In this document: piece by piece, positions 49,916 to 50,941 of the stretch
Position numbering within the stretch: the first letter of the stretch is position 1
Layout: each line of letters starts with the position of its first letter
Source: CAYJWL01 sp964373855
Lineage (GTDB): Bacteria > Patescibacteriota > Andersenbacteria > UBA10190
DNA: 50,941 nucleotides
Reading direction: 5' to 3'
NCBI GenBank assembly: GCA_964373855.1
Contig: CAYJWL010000002.1
Location: 1-50,941 of the forward strand
The notes under the pieces: model-generated
What the model saw: only the letters and a program-made list of their open reading frames with translations
The model's database searches: none
What the model was told of the DNA's origin: nothing
Made by a program: the position numbers and the translations under genes

Positions 49916-50386
49916 CTAGAAAATAAACAGCAAAATAATCAAGAGGAGCGTACCCAACACAACCGCGATGACAGTAAGAGTCCAGACAGCCAAAGGCTGT
50001 TTATTGACCTGCTGCTCCTGTAACAGTCGGTACATCTCGGTAGTTAACACATCATGAAAAAGATCAAGGTTGCGCGGATAATGCGAACTCGCCTTGGCGC
50101 TCTGCAGGGCCGAGCGTAAATCCTTATCGAACGCCAGATTCACCAACGTTTGTACCTCGGCATGTTCAGCTTGGGTGTGATCCCAGGGATGACGAATCAA
50201 ATCTACTGGCTCGCCCTGCTTGGCGAACTCCTCCGCTATTTCCTCAGCTACAATCTCTTTTTTCTTGGTTGTTCCCGGCTGTTGTGCCAACGCCACACGG
50301 TCCGCCACGCGCTCGGAAAACTCCTGCGCGGCTTCAGGCGTGTCAAACATCAACCTCTCCCTCTCCTTAGGCGTCCGTTCGGGCAT
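49916..50386 (-). CDS. Tail-anchored membrane protein of unknown function
   Basis: The 156-residue product is hydrophilic (MPERTPKERERLMFDTPEAAQEFSERVADR...) with a single C-terminal helix (LAVWTLTVIAVVLGTLLLIILLFIF). It precedes the TraD-like ATPase by 15 bp on the same strand and probably works with it. Family not recognised. Confidence 0.7.
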   Translation of the reverse strand: MPERTPKERERLMFDTPEAAQEFSERVADRVALAQQPGTTKKKEIVAEEIAEEFAKQGEPVDLIRHPWDHTQAEHAEVQTLVNLAFDKDLRSALQSAKASSHYPRNLDLFHDVLTTEMYRLLQEQQVNKQPLAVWTLTVIAVVLGTLLLIILLFIF

Positions 50387-50436
50387 ATATTCATTGTAAC
50401 TGGTAATCGGTAATGAGTAATCAGTAAAACAAGAAA

Positions 50437-50474
50437 CAAAAAATATCCGCGAGTCTCGAATCGAGAACCGCGGA
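50437..50474 (-). terminator. Intrinsic terminator after the last membrane gene
   Basis: TCCGCG (50446-50451) pairs with CGCGGA (50469-50474) around an inner TCTCGA/TCGAGA stem. On the minus strand the hairpin is followed by TATTTTTTG. Confidence 0.85.
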
Positions 50475-50485
50475 ATGTGCTTCGT

Positions 50486-50785
50486 TCATTTCTTCTTAGT
50501 TCCTCCTCCCAGTATTTCCGCTGGGATCGAGGTTAATAAACCACCGACGCCAAGCGGCAGCGAGAGGAGCAAGAGCGCGGGGCGGAGATACCACCGCCCT
50601 CGTGTCCGCCGGATATCTCGCGCCCATCTATAGAGCTGGCGCGAGATTGCACGGAACATACTAACGATACCTTTCCGGAGCCACTTTGCCCACCAGAAGG
50701 GATGTCCTCCCAGTGGATAGGCCATCACCCCAAGGGCGGTCAACATCACAGCCAGAACCAGCAAAACCCCAAGCAATTCCTCCAT
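50486..50785 (-). CDS. Small membrane protein of unknown function
   Basis: The 99-residue product starts MEELLGVLLVLAVMLTALGVMAYPL, has two hydrophobic helices (4-25 and about 70-90) joined by a basic loop, and ends GGGTKKK. GGGAGG is 7 nt before the ATG at 50785, which decides the start. It is a single-gene transcript between a consensus promoter and a terminator. Confidence 0.72.
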   Translation of the reverse strand: MEELLGVLLVLAVMLTALGVMAYPLGGHPFWWAKWLRKGIVSMFRAISRQLYRWARDIRRTRGRWYLRPALLLLSLPLGVGGLLTSIPAEILGGGTKKK

Positions 50786-50833
50786 CGTGGAGCCTCCCTT
50801 GAAAAAGACCAACCAAAATCAGCCTAACTCTAT

Positions 50834-50861
50834 ATTGTACACAAAAAAATTATTCTGTCAA
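50834..50861 (-). promoter_or_regulatory. Consensus sigma70 promoter
   Basis: On the minus strand TTGACA (50856-50861) is followed after 16 nt by TACAAT (50834-50839). The start near 50826 gives a leader of about 40 nt for the 99-residue membrane protein gene. Confidence 0.8.
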
Positions 50862-50941
50862 GTACCCTTTACTGGCTAGGGCCAAAAGACAATCCTGCAC
50901 ATTAGGCACAAGCAAAGCCTAGCTTCTAGTGTCCCCACAGC

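Overview
The window looks like a chromosomal contig from a Candidate Phyla Radiation (Patescibacteria, Parcubacteria-like) bacterium with roughly balanced GC. The evidence is indirect: very tight gene packing, reduced or shortened core proteins (a TsaB half the usual size), small membrane and Gly/Asp-rich proteins with strong Shine-Dalgarno sites, a minor-pilin cluster, a TraD-like ATPase without a conjugation operon, and normal use of TGA as stop (so not the recoded Gracilibacteria/Absconditabacteria). Housekeeping genes (rpoB start, murE, murB, ruvA, uvrB, sigA, efp, truB, rpsT, holA) are complete and bacterial.

Layout. 1-605: 5' end of rpoB on the minus strand behind a consensus promoter and a leader of about 210 nt. 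1.0-4.8 kb, minus: tsaB-like, murE, a FemX-like peptidyltransferase and ruvA, with REP-like repeats and a cloverleaf-like palindrome between genes. 5.0-8.6 kb, plus: uvrB and a zinc/manganese ABC importer pair. 8.6-13.3 kb: M17 aminopeptidase, a DipZ-like thioredoxin protein, a methyltransferase, murB and a small membrane protein.

13.4-17.0 kb is the remarkable part. A sigma70-type promoter (13426-13454) starts a plus-strand unit that contains three structured RNA units, a 553-codon gene for an IS110/Nop-like protein whose usual catalytic positions look degenerate, and then at least eleven more full RNA units plus two half units, ending at an intrinsic terminator (16929-16957). Every full unit has the same architecture: an outer stem ending in GCGA, exactly 9 variable nt, a small hairpin bounded by U and CGA, exactly 9 more variable nt, and UGC plus the closing strand of the outer stem. 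This matches the logic of a TIGR-Tas system (tandem dual-spacer guide RNAs with a Nop/IS110-like protein) and of IS110 bridge-RNA loops, but with long, separately closed stems of three rotating sequence classes and structured linkers. A 100-N scaffold gap and a perfect 257-bp tandem duplication lie inside the array.

17.0-23.4 kb: GH1 glycosidase, the main sigma factor, an ABC-2 exporter (ATPase plus two permeases), EF-P, and small proteins. 23.4-27.0 kb, minus: a minor-pilin operon (PilX-like, PilW-like with a vWA domain, another prepilin) with a His-rich membrane protein. 27-38 kb: a YgjP-like peptidase and a sialic/nonulosonic-acid type sugar region (CMP-sugar synthetase, YhcH-like, Gfo/Idh, aldo/keto reductase, SDR, methyltransferase, NeuB fused to a TIM-barrel isomerase-like domain, cyclase), with two duplicated gene ends and a two-gene membrane cassette. 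38-45 kb: beta-CASP ribonuclease, a large membrane protein, gmd/rmd for GDP-deoxymannose-type sugars, truB, rpsT. 45-50.9 kb, minus: holA, a DUF3048 protein, a TraD/VirD4-like ATPase and membrane proteins behind a consensus promoter.

Starts were chosen from Shine-Dalgarno sites or family N-termini where visible; all functions are from sequence reading without database searches.
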